Shown: positions 63,549 to 64,000 of the stretch, in pieces
Position numbering within the stretch: the stretch's first letter is position 1
Layout of the letters: each line of letters begins with the position of its first letter
NCBI GenBank assembly: GCA_021292165.1
Contig: CM037881.1
Span: 1,178,001 to 1,242,000, forward strand
Source of the DNA: Shinisaurus crocodilurus
Lineage: Eukaryota > Chordata > Lepidosauria > Squamata > Shinisauridae
Length of the DNA stretch: 64,000 nucleotides
Direction: 5' to 3'
Position numbers and translations under genes: made by a program
Notes under the pieces: model-generated
The model's database searches: none
The model's input: the letters and a program-made list of their open reading frames with translations, nothing else
Told to the model about the DNA's origin: nothing

Positions 63549-64000
63549 GCTTACAGCAGCGGGTGGGCAACTTGTGGCCTTCCAGATGTTTGGCCCCTGG
63601 TTCACACAATAATAATCTAGCTGTGAACCGAAGCAAAGCATCAACCCTTTTTCAAAGGGTGGTTTTCAGAAAAACATTTTTCTTAATGTGGATCTTAAGT
63701 TAAATCAAAACTGCAGGAAAATCGCACAGCCAGGGAGCCAAGAGCCACTCAAGGCCTCCCAGAACATCTCTCAAGACAGAGTTCTTGTACTTAGTGCGAG
63801 CTGGGATTATATGGAAAGCTTCCTCCTATACTATGGGCTGCACGATCCAATGTGGCTGCCTGGAACCCTTTGAACTTGGAGGATTACAGGCATCCTATGG
63901 AGGGTGGGAGGAGCATGAAGGCAAGGATTGCCTCCATCCGTGCTTCTCTCGCTCTCCAGAACACTTAGGTGGCCGATTTCAGCTGTCTAAATGTTTTCCC
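63549..64000 (+). other. POSTN intron 18, partial
   Basis: No exon recognised. The text has no clear repeat family. The gene continues past the window. Confidence 0.5.

Overview
The window is vertebrate nuclear DNA, most probably from a squamate reptile (lizard or snake). Three copies of the tRNA-derived Sauria SINE support this, together with CR1 and L2-like LINEs, several hAT-type DNA transposon families with 8-bp target duplications, and a reptile-like periostin gene with ordinary GT-AG introns. I cannot name the species.

Layout. Positions 1-22,840 are intergenic. They hold a degenerate CNNM4-like pseudogene (about 3,410-4,510) and a dense patchwork of transposon remnants, with no intact gene that I can recognise. 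A TATA box at 22,843 and a signal-peptide exon at 22,933 open POSTN (periostin) on the plus strand. Eighteen coding exons were placed by hand, from 22,933 to 62,902, with consistent splice phases. They cover the signal peptide, the EMI domain, four FAS1 domains and the start of the variable C-terminal region. The gene runs off the right edge. All remaining space inside the gene is intron, largely filled by mobile elements.

Mobile elements. (1) A near-perfect palindromic MITE of about 135 bp (ends CAGTGTT/AACACTG) is present in 14 copies. Thirteen have readable 8-bp target duplications, and 12 of these are centred on TA. (2) A 650-785 bp non-autonomous hAT-like family (ends CAGGGATG/CATCCCTG) has termini that are arrays of GAGTC/GACTC. 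There are five copies, all with recognisable 8-bp duplications. (3) A CAGGGCCGG/CCGGCCCTG-type family has four copies with very different interiors; one carries about 600 bp of GC-rich, CpG-rich sequence. (4) A short SINE family has a 5S rRNA-derived head joined directly to a CR1 LINE tail; there are four copies. (5) CR1, L2-like and a third LINE family with a C2H2-like C-terminus and a (GAT)n tail are all present as truncated copies. (6) There are two mariner/Tigger-like MITEs and one candidate solo LTR.

Periostin is a secreted extracellular-matrix protein, and no other protein-coding gene appears to work with it here. The most noteworthy structures are the 5S-CR1 SINE, the GAGTC-array hAT family with its nested internal terminus, the palindromic MITEs whose arms match each other copy by copy, and two LINE insertions that begin within 40 bp of POSTN splice donors.
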